Shown in pieces: positions 8,239-17,499 of a stretch of DNA of 64,000 nucleotides. The notes beneath the pieces are model-generated. The model made no database searches and was not told the DNA's origin. It saw nothing but the letters and a program-made list of their open reading frames with translations. The stretch is taken from contig CACZVM010000003.1 of NCBI GenBank assembly GCA_902784585.1, forward strand, positions 62,001-126,000, written 5' to 3'. The position numbers and the translations under genes were made by a program. Each line of letters opens with the position of its first letter. Within the stretch, counting starts at the first letter, position 1. The DNA comes from an uncultured Bacteroidales bacterium (GTDB taxonomy: Bacteria > Bacteroidota > Bacteroidia > Bacteroidales > Paludibacteraceae).

Positions 8239-10026
8239 TTATTTTTTGAATGGATTGTATTTCTTGCCGGAGCCCTCGTAGCCTACGTTCTTGAAGTACT
8301 CGACGAACGTCAGACGCAGCGGGTGAACAAACGCACCCAGACAAGCCATCAGCAGGTTGAGCACGTGGCCGAAGGCCACAATCAGCACAAAACCGACAAT
8401 CGCTCCTACACCCGGGTTGTCGCCCAACACGGTCATTCCCAGTTCGTTGAACGCCGCACCCAACATAGCGCCAGCCATTCCCAGCGCATAGAGACGCAAG
8501 TACGAAAGCACGTCGCCCAATATACCGGTGGCCATCTGGTAGGTATCCCACAAGCCGGAACCGATGTTAATCAGCGGATTACGTCCTGGCGTATTGAAGA
8601 TATAGATGCCCAGCGCCGAAATAGCGGCGATGACGATCAGGATGATTTGTGTTGTTTCGGGCCCAAGGACGGAAGTAGAGGCCAAGATAGCCGTTACGAT
8701 ACCGCCCACGATGAGCAGCAACCAGCCCCATGTCGAAGCCGTTGCGTGGAAACCGTTCTGCTTAGTATAACAAATGGCCTTGACGGTCATAGCCAGGCAA
8801 ATATGGAAGACACCGATAAACAGGGCCAATACCATCATGATATCGTAGCCCATCCACGTACCGGAGCCATCACCAAACCAGGCCTTGAACATCGGCGCTT
8901 TGGCCCATGCGGGGAACCATTCGGCTTGGTAGATATCGATACCGAAGAATGTTCCGGATAGGTAGCCTACCACCGTACAACCAATGCCAAGAACCATGAT
9001 AATCGGTCCTAAGCCTTCGAACATCTCGATGCGCAGTTTCTCCTTGGCAATGAGCCATCCGATGAGGATAAGCGCCAATCCGTAGCCGCAATCTCCCACA
9101 CAGAGCGCGAAGAAGAGCAGGTAGAACGGCGCCAGGATAGGTGTCGGGTCAAACTCGTTGTAGTTCGGCCAACCGTACATGCCGGTGAGGGGCTCGAATA
9201 GTTTCGTGAACCAATTATTGCGCAACTTGATCGGCGTGGCATCCTCTTTCTCCGGGTCGGTCTCTTCATAATAGACTTGCGCGGACTGAAGCATGGCGTT
9301 CAGTTCCGGCTCTTTGTCTATCGGACAGAAGCCTTCGAAGAGGCATAGCGCACCTTCCGCCAATTTATCGGTAGAAAGCATAACACGCTGCCAATCAATG
9401 TTTTGACGAGCTTCTTTGAGTTGTGCTTTGATTTCTTCGATATTCGCGAGTTGCCATGCCTCAATACGAGCATTGGCAGCAGCCAAGAGTCCTTTGAGGT
9501 GCTCTACTTCCTGCATATATTGTGCAGCCGATTTCTCGGGTTGAGGGATTTCGGTTGCTTTTTCGAGAAGATTCGAGATCTCGAGATCACGTGATTCCGA
9601 GGTCTCGACTACTGCGAAGTATGTCTTACCCTCTTTCTCGGAGACTTTTATACCCCACTCTTCTTGGTAAGCAGAAGTGCCACAAGCAAAGAAACGAAGC
9701 GTATAGCCGGCTTCTTTGAGTTGCTGGATACGTGCGGGATCGAAATCACCCCAAACGGCAGCCTGTTGTGCTGCTGTTTGCGCATCAGAGATGTTTTGTT
9801 CGATGTTGGCACGTTCAGCGAGGAGTTGATCCGGCGCTCCTTGTTTGAGCAGACGACGCAGTTCATCCTCATGTTGGAGGGCTGCTTGGAGTTGCTCATC
9901 ATCTTCGATGAGACCAGCGGCTTTCTGGGTGATATGTACTACACCGAGGTCGCGGAGTCGCGTCAGGAACGGTTCGTAATCACGATGGAACACCAAGAAG
10001 GTGTATTTCTTCATTTGGGTAATCAT
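8239..10026 (-). CDS. ntpI: V-type ATPase subunit I (stator a-subunit)
   Basis: A 595-residue protein with a soluble N-terminal half (residues 1-290, coiled-coil rich, including DLGVVHITQKAAG) and a membrane C-terminal half with about seven or eight helices. The end contains the expected LRLYALGMAGAMLG segment, whose Arg faces the rotor, and GHVLNLLMACLGAFVHPLRL. It forms the ion half-channels and the peripheral stalk anchor. Its start overlaps the stop of subunit D by 4 bp (ATGA), implying translational coupling. Length is normal for the family. Confidence 0.93.
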   Translation of the reverse strand: MITQMKKYTFLVFHRDYEPFLTRLRDLGVVHITQKAAGLIEDDEQLQAALQHEDELRRLLKQGAPDQLLAERANIEQNISDAQTAAQQAAVWGDFDPARIQQLKEAGYTLRFFACGTSAYQEEWGIKVSEKEGKTYFAVVETSESRDLEISNLLEKATEIPQPEKSAAQYMQEVEHLKGLLAAANARIEAWQLANIEEIKAQLKEARQNIDWQRVMLSTDKLAEGALCLFEGFCPIDKEPELNAMLQSAQVYYEETDPEKEDATPIKLRNNWFTKLFEPLTGMYGWPNYNEFDPTPILAPFYLLFFALCVGDCGYGLALILIGWLIAKEKLRIEMFEGLGPIIMVLGIGCTVVGYLSGTFFGIDIYQAEWFPAWAKAPMFKAWFGDGSGTWMGYDIMMVLALFIGVFHICLAMTVKAICYTKQNGFHATASTWGWLLLIVGGIVTAILASTSVLGPETTQIILIVIAAISALGIYIFNTPGRNPLINIGSGLWDTYQMATGILGDVLSYLRLYALGMAGAMLGAAFNELGMTVLGDNPGVGAIVGFVLIVAFGHVLNLLMACLGAFVHPLRLTFVEYFKNVGYEGSGKKYNPFKK

Positions 10027-10646
10027 GCTTGTGCCCTCCTTTCCTCTTCTGCGCGTGCTTCGGCTTCGCGTTTAGACTTAACGATCTTCTGGCTGGACTT
10101 AGAGAGGTTCTCTTCGTCTTCCATGAATCGTTTGATTTTACGTATAGCATCCTGATAACCAGGGATCTGCACTTTCTCAAAGAGGTTCACTTTCTGCGTC
10201 GTTTTCTTACGCGCGTACTCGAGCAGTTCCACTTTGCGGCGCACAAACTCCTGGCGGATACCTACATCGGCGATGGCCTTGAGTTGCTCAAAACCATCTG
10301 CAAACCATTTGGGTGACGAGAAGAGTGAGAACTCCTTGGTGGAATAGACGACTTCATCCAACACGGGTACGCGCACGCCTGCGATCTTTTTAATAGACAT
10401 GCGCACGTCGTCCACATGGATGAGCGAAGTGTCAAATTCGCCCCAAAGTGCTATCATCTGGTCGTAATCTTTAATGCGGCGCTCAACTTCCTTATCCAGG
10501 TCTTCGAGTTCTTTCTTTGCCTTCTTCACTTCGAGACGCAGAGCTGTCTCTTTGCTTTGCAAAGTGGGCAAAGTTCGTTGCCGCATCTTCAGATCTTTCT
10601 CCAAAGTCTGCAGTGACGTCTTATTAAACTGATATTGAATAGCCAT
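10023..10646 (-). CDS. ntpD: V-type ATPase subunit D (central stalk)
   Basis: A 207-residue, almost wholly helical protein: two long coiled-coil helices at residues 5-70 and 130-205, with a short region between (IKKIAGVRVPVLD). The opening (IQYQFNKTSLQTLEKDL) and IPGYQDAIRKIKRFMEDEE are typical of bacterial V-ATPase D. It transmits rotation from the K ring to the A3B3 head. It sits between B and I in standard order. Confidence 0.93.
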   Translation of the reverse strand: MAIQYQFNKTSLQTLEKDLKMRQRTLPTLQSKETALRLEVKKAKKELEDLDKEVERRIKDYDQMIALWGEFDTSLIHVDDVRMSIKKIAGVRVPVLDEVVYSTKEFSLFSSPKWFADGFEQLKAIADVGIRQEFVRRKVELLEYARKKTTQKVNLFEKVQIPGYQDAIRKIKRFMEDEENLSKSSQKIVKSKREAEARAEEERRAQA

Positions 10647-10650
10647 TTTT

Positions 10651-10707
10651 ATTTACCATTTGGTCATTTACCATTTACCATTTATTGGATCATTTGGCCA
10701 TTTGGTC
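10651..10707. repeat. Mixed 7/8-bp array anchored on ATTT
   Basis: Successive units ATTTACC, ATTTGGTC, ATTTACC, ATTTACC, ATTTATTGGATC, ATTTGGCC, ATTTGGTC fill the 63-bp gap between subunits D and B. Confidence 0.75.
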
Positions 10708-10709
10708 AT

Positions 10710-12038
10710 TTAATTTTTCGGCCAATATTTCTCCACGAGAGCGGCTTTGATGTTCACTTCTTCGGGCTTGAAGTACTTGCCGAAGAGAGTCCATGCAATA
10801 TCAAGCATTTGTACAGTATTGATGTTGACATCGATGGCGAGGATCTCGCGGCTATAGTCGCGTGCGAAGTCGAGGCAACGCAGATCGTAGTCGGTGAGGT
10901 CGAAACCATTCTCCTTCTTCGTTTTGGCATTGGCTGCGTCTGCATACAGACGAACGGCTGCGTTCATAACCTGCGGATGGTCTTCGCGGGTCTTCTTGCC
11001 AGCAACCAGCTGTTTCAGACGAGACAGGGAACGGAACGGATCGACGATGACTTTACCGATCTCAGAGTCGCGACGGAGGTAGAGCTGTCCCTCGGTGATA
11101 TAACCCGTATTATCCGGAATAGCGTGAGTGATGTCACCTCCGGAGAGCGTTGTCACGGCGATGATGGTGATGGAACCGCCACCTGCTTCCTCCGGGAACT
11201 GAACCGCCTTCTCGTAGATCTTAGCAAGGTCGGAATAGAGCGAACCCGGCATGGAGTCTTTGGAAGGAATCTGGTCCATACGGTTGGATACGATGGCCAG
11301 TGCGTCGGCATATAGCGTCATGTCGGTGAGGAGTACGAGCACTTTCTCATGTTTCTCTACGGCGAAATACTCTGCAGCCGTCAGGGCCATGTCGGGGATC
11401 AGGAGTCGCTCTACAGGCGGGTTCTCCGTAGTGTTCACAAACGAGATGATGTGATCGAGCACGCCAGCGTTGGTGAAGACATTCTTGAAATAGAGGTAGT
11501 CGTCGTTGGTCAGACCCATACCGCCAAGGATGATCTTGTCGGCCTCAGCGCGCAGGGCCACGTTGGCCATCACCTGGTTGTACGGTTGGTCCGGGTCGGC
11601 GAAGAAAGGAATCTTCTGACCGGACACAAGGGTATTGTTGAGGTCGATACCTGCGATACCAGTGGCAATCAGTTCCGACGGTTGTTTACGACGAACGGGG
11701 TTGACGGAAGGACCGCCAATCTCCACCTCTTTGCCTTCAATAGCTGGACCGCCATCGATCGGGTCGCCGTAGGCATTGAAGAAACGGCCTGCCAGTTGAT
11801 CGCTAACCTTGAGTGAAGGCGACTTACCGAGGAAGACAACTTCGGCATTGGTAGGGATACCTTCGGTTCCCTGGAACACCTGAAGCGTCACTTCATCACC
11901 AATGATTTTTACTACCTGCGCCAGTTTGCCATTCACCATTGCCAATTCGTCATTACCTACTCCTTCGGCCTTGAGGGAACAGGTAGCCTTGGTGATAGCA
12001 GTGATTTGCGTGTAGATTTTTTGAAATGCTTTAGCCAT
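10710..12038 (-). CDS. ntpB: V-type ATPase subunit B
   Basis: A complete 442-residue non-catalytic head subunit. Family blocks are intact: GTEGIPTNAEVVFLGKSP, GRFFNAYGDPIDGGP, NPVRRKQPSELIATGIAGID, KIPFFADPDQPYNQ, VLVLLTDMTLYADAL, SNRMDQIPSKDSMPGSLYSD and DPFRSLSRLKQLV. It has no P-loop, as expected for B. It alternates with subunit A in the A3B3 hexamer. Upstream is the M6 protease gene rather than subunit A. Confidence 0.95.
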   Translation of the reverse strand: MAKAFQKIYTQITAITKATCSLKAEGVGNDELAMVNGKLAQVVKIIGDEVTLQVFQGTEGIPTNAEVVFLGKSPSLKVSDQLAGRFFNAYGDPIDGGPAIEGKEVEIGGPSVNPVRRKQPSELIATGIAGIDLNNTLVSGQKIPFFADPDQPYNQVMANVALRAEADKIILGGMGLTNDDYLYFKNVFTNAGVLDHIISFVNTTENPPVERLLIPDMALTAAEYFAVEKHEKVLVLLTDMTLYADALAIVSNRMDQIPSKDSMPGSLYSDLAKIYEKAVQFPEEAGGGSITIIAVTTLSGGDITHAIPDNTGYITEGQLYLRRDSEIGKVIVDPFRSLSRLKQLVAGKKTREDHPQVMNAAVRLYADAANAKTKKENGFDLTDYDLRCLDFARDYSREILAIDVNINTVQMLDIAWTLFGKYFKPEEVNIKAALVEKYWPKN

Positions 12039-12059
12039 AATATTGCGTATTAATATATA

Positions 12060-14342
12060 CTAATTCAATTTGGTGCCTAATACATTGTAATAGTTGCCAT
12101 TATACAGGATATACAACCTGCCGTTGAGCAGGATTTTCTGTCCGTTACTATCGACCGGCGTCGTGCTGATCGATTCGATATCTTCTGTCGATTCCGGATC
12201 TTCCAGTTTGACGAAGTCGATAGTTATCTGCTTGAGATACATCGCTTTCTGCGTGTTCTCCAAGCGTACCTCAACAGCTCCGGACTGCGGGTTTTCTACG
12301 TCGAACGTATATTCCTGCAGCGAAGTACCGAGATATTCGGTCTCTCCAACCTGATTGCCGGCTACAAACACACGGAGTATGCCGTCGCCGTTAGCGGCAG
12401 CCTTGACGCTGATAGAAGCAGGAGCACAACCGAAAGTCTCTTCGGTATAGAGGCTCACCTGACCGGCCGGATACGTACCGGAACCAAAGGTAGCACCCTT
12501 GGACTTATCGTAGGAAACGGTGTTGTCGTTGGCGATGCTGACATTCCAGTCGTAGCCGGAGAAATCCTGTTCGGAACCGGCATAGCAAGTAGAAGTGAAG
12601 GTGTGTGCGTAATAGTCGCAACCCGATTCTTTCTGCTCGCGTACGTTGACGATGGTGATATAGATATTATCCGTCACGTCGGTAGCCTCGAAGCGCACGA
12701 TGACAGAGTCGCCCTCGAAGGCATAGTTGCTCATCTGCCTTGCGCCGCACGCCACGTGTACCTGACATGTACCAGCTGCCGGCGTCAGATAACCGTCTTT
12801 CGCCTTGAAGGAGATAGCAAATGCCTGATTTCTGTTGGCGTAATACGTAGCGCCGCTATTCCACTCCACTCCCTTGAGCGAATACAAGACATCCACACGC
12901 GTCTCGTTGCGATAGAGCGCAAACAGCGTGCAGTCGCTCATCGGATAGTAGGTTTGGCCGGGTTGACCAGCATCGGGAGTCGTGCTGCTCTTGCGAGTAG
13001 CCCAGCCCAAGAAGGTATATCCGGCGCGGGCAGTCACAGCAGGCAACAGGATACCAGCTCCCTTGCTGTTCTCCCTGAGCGAAGCAGTGGCACAGGTACC
13101 ATTTGCTCCGGCATAGAAAGTGACTTCACACTTGTCCACGCCGCCGTTGAAATCGAAGAAGATGACGCCGTTTTGCTCGCGGATATTAGCCAGTTGCATC
13201 TTATTGCTGAACATGTTGTGCGCCGTAGCACCGGCTGGGAACAGGTCACCCTGTTTGCCGAAGAACCCGTTGGTGAGGTTGTCTGCCTTGTATTTGGGTG
13301 CACTTCCATCGGCCTCGATCAGGTCCACACACGGATGTCGCTCCACGTTGTTGACCTCATCGGCTTCCCATTTGTTCTTGACGTAATCGATCTTGGTCAG
13401 CATCAGGCCATGGCCCGGCAGGTATTGATCCCAACCGGTCTGTTGACGATTCTCGAGGATATAGAACTCACGCGGATCGGGACTGATACCACTCAGATTG
13501 CTCTGGCCGCTGGCAGTGATGATCGCGCAGTCGCCGGTGGTGTTGAGATCACCCAGACGTACGTTCATCGGTTCGCTCAGCAAGATCGGTTCCACCCACC
13601 CCAGGAAGAAACGCTCGTAGGCACTCATGGCGGCGGGGGTGTTCGACTGATTGTTGTAGCTGCCATGGTCCATCACATCCCAGTCGCCCAGCGTCTTCTG
13701 CGTGCCACCATCGGTGACGCATAGATTGGGAAGGCCCAAGATATGCGCGAACTCATGCACCAGTGTACCTATGCCGTCACGCTTGGTAGCGGACTGCAGT
13801 TCAGGCACTGCGGAGAAATATGTCACTGTCTTGCCATCCAGCACAACATAACTATCCAGTTCGTCCGACTCCTCCAGATTGGCGGTGTATGCCCATACAG
13901 CATCCTGATCAGACACTCCATAGACTTCGCCTTGGCCGGCATAGATGATCACTACTGCATCCAGTTTACCGTCACCGTCTTGGTCGTACTGCGTGAAATC
14001 GGCCATATCTTCGGCCAGATTGCATGCCTCTTGTACCATCTGATCGGCACGCATGTCCTGATCGTAACTGTCATTCTCGCCATAGTAGCGCTGGCTATTA
14101 CCCAAAGTGACCGGACCGATAAACTCAAAGGAAGGTGTGTACTGACCAAAAGAATTATCAGCAAAATACTGCTCCAAAGAAGCCTTGTAGGCCGTATAAT
14201 CCACACTGCGGAAGTTGACGTTGCTGAAGTTGGTCATGATCACCGGCACACGGCGTGGCTGCAGATGGCGCACACCCCCGTTGGAGGAGGCGAAAGCCAT
14301 GCTGACACAAGCCAATAAGGATAGTAGTGCTATCTTTTTCAT
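12060..14342 (-). CDS. Secreted M6-family metalloprotease inside the V-ATPase operon
   Basis: A 760-residue exported protein. It has a signal peptide (1-19) and an M6 peptidase domain (about 30-400) with zinc motif HEFAH at 196-200, GLPNL and DWDVMDHGSYNN. A Listeria/Bacteroides (InlB-type) repeat lies near 410-485 (VTFYAGANGTC ... GYTFLGWAT ... CTLFALYRNE). Beta domains follow, then a short C-terminal tail (KILLNGRLYILYNGNYYNV) like those on type IX-secreted proteins. Compared with relatives, the region between DYTAYKA and SLEQYF looks about 15 residues short. Its start overlaps the subunit A stop by 4 bp (ATGA) and it ends 22 bp before subunit B, so it is cotranscribed with the ATPase. It likely degrades extracellular protein. 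Confidence 0.88.
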   Translation of the reverse strand: MKKIALLSLLACVSMAFASSNGGVRHLQPRRVPVIMTNFSNVNFRSVDYTAYKASLEQYFADNSFGQYTPSFEFIGPVTLGNSQRYYGENDSYDQDMRADQMVQEACNLAEDMADFTQYDQDGDGKLDAVVIIYAGQGEVYGVSDQDAVWAYTANLEESDELDSYVVLDGKTVTYFSAVPELQSATKRDGIGTLVHEFAHILGLPNLCVTDGGTQKTLGDWDVMDHGSYNNQSNTPAAMSAYERFFLGWVEPILLSEPMNVRLGDLNTTGDCAIITASGQSNLSGISPDPREFYILENRQQTGWDQYLPGHGLMLTKIDYVKNKWEADEVNNVERHPCVDLIEADGSAPKYKADNLTNGFFGKQGDLFPAGATAHNMFSNKMQLANIREQNGVIFFDFNGGVDKCEVTFYAGANGTCATASLRENSKGAGILLPAVTARAGYTFLGWATRKSSTTPDAGQPGQTYYPMSDCTLFALYRNETRVDVLYSLKGVEWNSGATYYANRNQAFAISFKAKDGYLTPAAGTCQVHVACGARQMSNYAFEGDSVIVRFEATDVTDNIYITIVNVREQKESGCDYYAHTFTSTCYAGSEQDFSGYDWNVSIANDNTVSYDKSKGATFGSGTYPAGQVSLYTEETFGCAPASISVKAAANGDGILRVFVAGNQVGETEYLGTSLQEYTFDVENPQSGAVEVRLENTQKAMYLKQITIDFVKLEDPESTEDIESISTTPVDSNGQKILLNGRLYILYNGNYYNVLGTKLN

Positions 14343-16096
14343 GCCGCGATCTGTTTTTCTGCTAACAGTGCATCCAGTTTCTTGCGATAGTCTTCAAACT
14401 CAGGCGAGTGGAACTCACAGTAGTTCATCTGCTTGCAGAGGTTGATGACGCGCTTGAAGTAGTCAATCACATCGAGGAAATTGTCAAAGTCGTAGTCGTG
14501 ATTGCAGATGTCCATCACCATGCGGAGCATATATTGCTGACGCTCCAACGGGCAGACAGCATCAATCTTGTCGAATGCATCCTGCTGCAAGATCACGAAG
14601 TCAATAACCTCTGACTTCCAGAAAGCCTCATGATAATCTACAGGTACACCATCATCACCAAGGATGTTGATCTGCTCCTGAATCTCCTTACCGCGCTGCA
14701 GATAGGTCTTCATGTCGTTGACCATCGGTAGCCAGTCTTTGTCAATCAGATTGCTGATATAATCTGCAAACTCCGGATACTCCACATATTTGGAATAGGA
14801 GTCGATGGGGTTCACTGCCGGGTAGCGCTTACGGTCGGCACGTGCCTGCTCCAAGGCATAGAAACAACGTGCCACTTTCTTTGTACCTTCGGTAACCGGC
14901 TCTTTGAGGTTACCACCAGCCGGCGAAACGGTACCGAGGAAGGTGACCGAACCGGTTGCTCCGTTGTTCAGATAAACATATCCAGCGCGGGAATAGAAGG
15001 CACCGATGATCGCCGAGAGGTCCATCGGGAAGGCGTCCTGACCAGGAAGCTCCTCCAGACGGTTGGACATCTCACGCAGCGCCTGTGCCCAACGGGATGT
15101 GGAGTCGGCCATCAAGAGCACACGCAGACCCATCGAACGATAATACTCGGCGATGGTCATGGATGTATAGACGGATGCCTCACGCGATGCCACAGGCATG
15201 TTGGACGTGTTGGCGATGATGATGGTACGCTCCATCAGTTTGCGGCCTGTATGCGGGTCATCGAGTTCTGGGAACTCCGTGAAGGTCTCCACCACCTCGT
15301 TGGCACGCTCACCGCAGGCAGCGATGATCACGATGTCGGCCTCGGCCTGCTTGGAGATAGCATGCTGAAGGACGGTCTTACCAGTACCGAACGGACCGGG
15401 GATGAAGCCTGTACCACCCTCGCAGAGCGGGTTGGCCGTGTCGATAGTACGCACACCGGTCTCGAGTAACTTGAAGGGACGCGGTTTCTCGCGATAAGCG
15501 AGGATGGCTTTCTTCACCGGCCATTTCTGAATCATGGTTACTTCATGGTCCATTCCCTCTGCGTCGGTCAGCACAGCCATCACCTCATTGATGGTGTACT
15601 CGCCGGCTTTGGCGATCGACTTGACCGTATATTGGCCTTCGAACGCGAAGGGCACCATAATCTTGTGCGGCTGATGATTCTCATCCACCTCACCCAACCA
15701 GGCAGCAGCTTCCACCTTGTCGCCCACTTTGGCGATAGGCGTGAACGCCCACTTCTTTTTCTCGTCGAGCGGGAAGTTGTACTCACCACGTTTGAGGAAC
15801 ACGCCCGTCAGTTTGTCCAAGTCGTTCTGCAGACCGTCGTAGTTGCGGCTGAGCAGACCGGGACCGAGTGTTACCTCGAGCATGTGACCGGTGAACTCCA
15901 CCTTGTTGCCCACTTTGAGACCACGGGTCGATTCGAACACCTGCGCATAGACATTGGCGCCGATGACCTTGATGACCTCCGCCATCAAACGGGTCTCGCC
16001 TACATAGATGTAGCAAATCTCATTTTGAGCCACAGGACCATCGACCGCCACGGTCACGAGGTTCGCGATGATACCTTTTACTTTACCTTGTGTCAT
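14339..16096 (-). CDS. ntpA: V-type ATPase catalytic subunit A
   Basis: A complete 585-residue catalytic subunit. The P-loop GPFGTGKT is at 234-241, followed by ACGERANEVVE (catalytic Glu), MADSTSRWAQALRE and the YPAVNPIDSYSKY segment. The N-terminal barrel and the A-type non-homologous insert (about 110-190) are present. It hydrolyses or synthesises ATP in the A3B3 head. The gene order E, DUF2764, A, (M6), B, D, I, K is the Bacteroidales arrangement apart from the M6 gene. Confidence 0.96.
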   Translation of the reverse strand: MTQGKVKGIIANLVTVAVDGPVAQNEICYIYVGETRLMAEVIKVIGANVYAQVFESTRGLKVGNKVEFTGHMLEVTLGPGLLSRNYDGLQNDLDKLTGVFLKRGEYNFPLDEKKKWAFTPIAKVGDKVEAAAWLGEVDENHQPHKIMVPFAFEGQYTVKSIAKAGEYTINEVMAVLTDAEGMDHEVTMIQKWPVKKAILAYREKPRPFKLLETGVRTIDTANPLCEGGTGFIPGPFGTGKTVLQHAISKQAEADIVIIAACGERANEVVETFTEFPELDDPHTGRKLMERTIIIANTSNMPVASREASVYTSMTIAEYYRSMGLRVLLMADSTSRWAQALREMSNRLEELPGQDAFPMDLSAIIGAFYSRAGYVYLNNGATGSVTFLGTVSPAGGNLKEPVTEGTKKVARCFYALEQARADRKRYPAVNPIDSYSKYVEYPEFADYISNLIDKDWLPMVNDMKTYLQRGKEIQEQINILGDDGVPVDYHEAFWKSEVIDFVILQQDAFDKIDAVCPLERQQYMLRMVMDICNHDYDFDNFLDVIDYFKRVINLCKQMNYCEFHSPEFEDYRKKLDALLAEKQIAA

Positions 16097-16110
16097 ATTG
16101 TGTAATTATT

Positions 16111-16152
16111 AATTACAAATTAAAAATTAAAAATTACGAATTAAGAATTAAG
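16111..16152. repeat. Heptad array, 6 units
   Basis: AATTACA, AATTAAA, AATTAAA, AATTACG, AATTAAG, AATTAAG. The TTA at 16148-16150, inside the last unit, is the stop codon of the DUF2764 gene read on the minus strand. Confidence 0.85.
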
Positions 16153-16762
16153 CATCAAGTTTGATGCCTTTCTTCATATCCGCAACCAGTTCGCGGAAGA
16201 TCTTTTCGCCCTCTTCGATGGTGAGGATGGACCAGCGATGGAGCATCACTGCTTCCAGATAGTAGGCAAACACCATCTCGGAGGAGAAGAAATCAAACTC
16301 TGTACGCTCTTGCAACCATTCGAAACGAATAGCGTCCATCGCTTTCTCGCGCGCCATCAGATCGTCTATCTGCGCCAGTGCCAGAATAGCCTGGTAGTCG
16401 CCCGGCAGTTCGTTGAGTCCGAAGTCTTTCTGCTGACTGTGTGTACGCAGCTGCTCGGCCACTTCGCCTTCACCCACGATCTGCTGTTTCACGTCAAAGC
16501 CGTGCTTGCGGCAGATCTGCGCCACCAGTACGTTGTTCATGTCTTGATTGAAACCGAACCAGTCGTGCACAAAGCGGTTGTTGGCCTGCAGACCTTTGGC
16601 GAGCGTAGTCTCATCCATCGGTGCGCGCAGCAATTCCAGCAGCCGTTTGTCGGACGCGCTTAACTGCTCGTCGAGCAACTCCTCCAGTTTCTCCAAAGAA
16701 ATCGGAGTGTCAGCACCCGCTTTGAGTTCAGGAAGTCCGGCCAGTAAATATTCGTAAGTCAT
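16148..16762 (-). CDS. DUF2764 protein, V-ATPase-associated
   Basis: A 204-residue protein of the DUF2764 family, which always lies between V-ATPase E and A in Bacteroidales and is thought to stand in for the C/d-type stalk subunit. Recognisable parts are the start (MTYEYLLAGLPEL), FVHDWFGFNQDMNNVLVA, RKHGFDV, ALRT-like EQLRTHSQQKDFGLNELP, and a C-terminal helical block ending MKKGIKLDA. Bacteroides members I recall are near 280 residues; here a central stretch after residue 58 is shorter by about 70. No subunit F or G gene is present. Confidence 0.85.
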   Translation of the reverse strand: MTYEYLLAGLPELKAGADTPISLEKLEELLDEQLSASDKRLLELLRAPMDETTLAKGLQANNRFVHDWFGFNQDMNNVLVAQICRKHGFDVKQQIVGEGEVAEQLRTHSQQKDFGLNELPGDYQAILALAQIDDLMAREKAMDAIRFEWLQERTEFDFFSSEMVFAYYLEAVMLHRWSILTIEEGEKIFRELVADMKKGIKLDA

Positions 16763-16767
16763 AAAGG

Positions 16768-16789
16768 AATGTACAATTTGACAATGTAC
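16768..16789. repeat. Short heptad/octad array
   Basis: AATGTAC, AATTTGAC, AATGTAC between subunit E and DUF2764. Confidence 0.55.
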
Positions 16790-16800
16790 AAGTTTGGATT

Positions 16801-17385
16801 TTAGAAGAGCATCTCTACAAGTTGCGGACGAAGCATCTCCTTGAAATAGGCAATGAACTCTGCATCGCCGAAAGCAAGTTTGTATCCGCCCTTGGCCGGC
16901 TGGATGGTGAAGTCGGTCTTGATACCCTTTACCTCAGCAATCTTCACACCCTTCTCCAGCAATCCCTTGGCATTGGCAGCGAAGTATTTCTTCAAGGCCT
17001 CTGCATCTTTGGTCTCGATGAGCACCTCGCCCTCTTTGGCCATCTGCTCTGCCAGCTTGGCGATGAGGCCCTGCATGAACTTGGCATCGGTGGTGGCTGC
17101 TTTCACACTGTCTGCTGCGATCTTATCGGCCAGCAGATTGGTGATCTCCGTCTTCACTGCATTCACACTCTGCTCGGCATAGAGCTTCAGTTCCGCACGT
17201 GTCTTCTTGTCCAGATCGGCCGATTTGCTCTCTGCCTCTGCCAGCAGCGCAGCAGCTTTCTTCTCTGCTTCGGCAACAATCTCAGCTGCCTTTGCATTAG
17301 CCTTCTCAACAATCTGTTGAGCTTCGGCATTTCCTTTCTCTACGCCCTCTGCGTAGATCTTGTCGGTTAATTCAGAAAGATTCAT
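16801..17385 (-). CDS. ntpE: V-type ATPase subunit E (peripheral stalk)
   Basis: A 194-residue protein. The first 90 residues form a charged, Ala-rich coiled coil (VEKGNAEAQQIVEKANAKAAEIVAEAEKKAAALL) and the rest a compact alpha/beta domain. This is the standard shape of subunit E, which links the head to subunit I. It is the first gene of the operon, 49 bp downstream of a good promoter. Confidence 0.9.
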   Translation of the reverse strand: MNLSELTDKIYAEGVEKGNAEAQQIVEKANAKAAEIVAEAEKKAAALLAEAESKSADLDKKTRAELKLYAEQSVNAVKTEITNLLADKIAADSVKAATTDAKFMQGLIAKLAEQMAKEGEVLIETKDAEALKKYFAANAKGLLEKGVKIAEVKGIKTDFTIQPAKGGYKLAFGDAEFIAYFKEMLRPQLVEMLF

Positions 17386-17433
17386 AATTATAGGATATAT
17401 ACGTTATATTCGTTTTTTTTCCTTAATGGCCTG

Positions 17434-17464
17434 CAAAATTACTACTTTTTTTGCATATATCAAA
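17434..17464 (-). promoter_or_regulatory. Promoter of the V-ATPase operon
   Basis: Minus-strand -7 TAATTTTG (17434-17441), 19-nt spacer, -33 TTTG (17461-17464). It overlaps the divergent promoter of the S9 peptidase, so the two start regions may compete for polymerase. Confidence 0.8.
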
Positions 17465-17481
17465 ATATTTTCGTATTTTTG
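17450..17481 (+). promoter_or_regulatory. Promoter of the S9 peptidase gene
   Basis: -33 TTTG (17450-17453), 20-nt spacer, -7 TATTTTTG (17474-17481), then a leader of about 15 nt to the ATG at 17500. Confidence 0.8.
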
Positions 17482-17499
17482 CACGCAAATTTGTTTATA

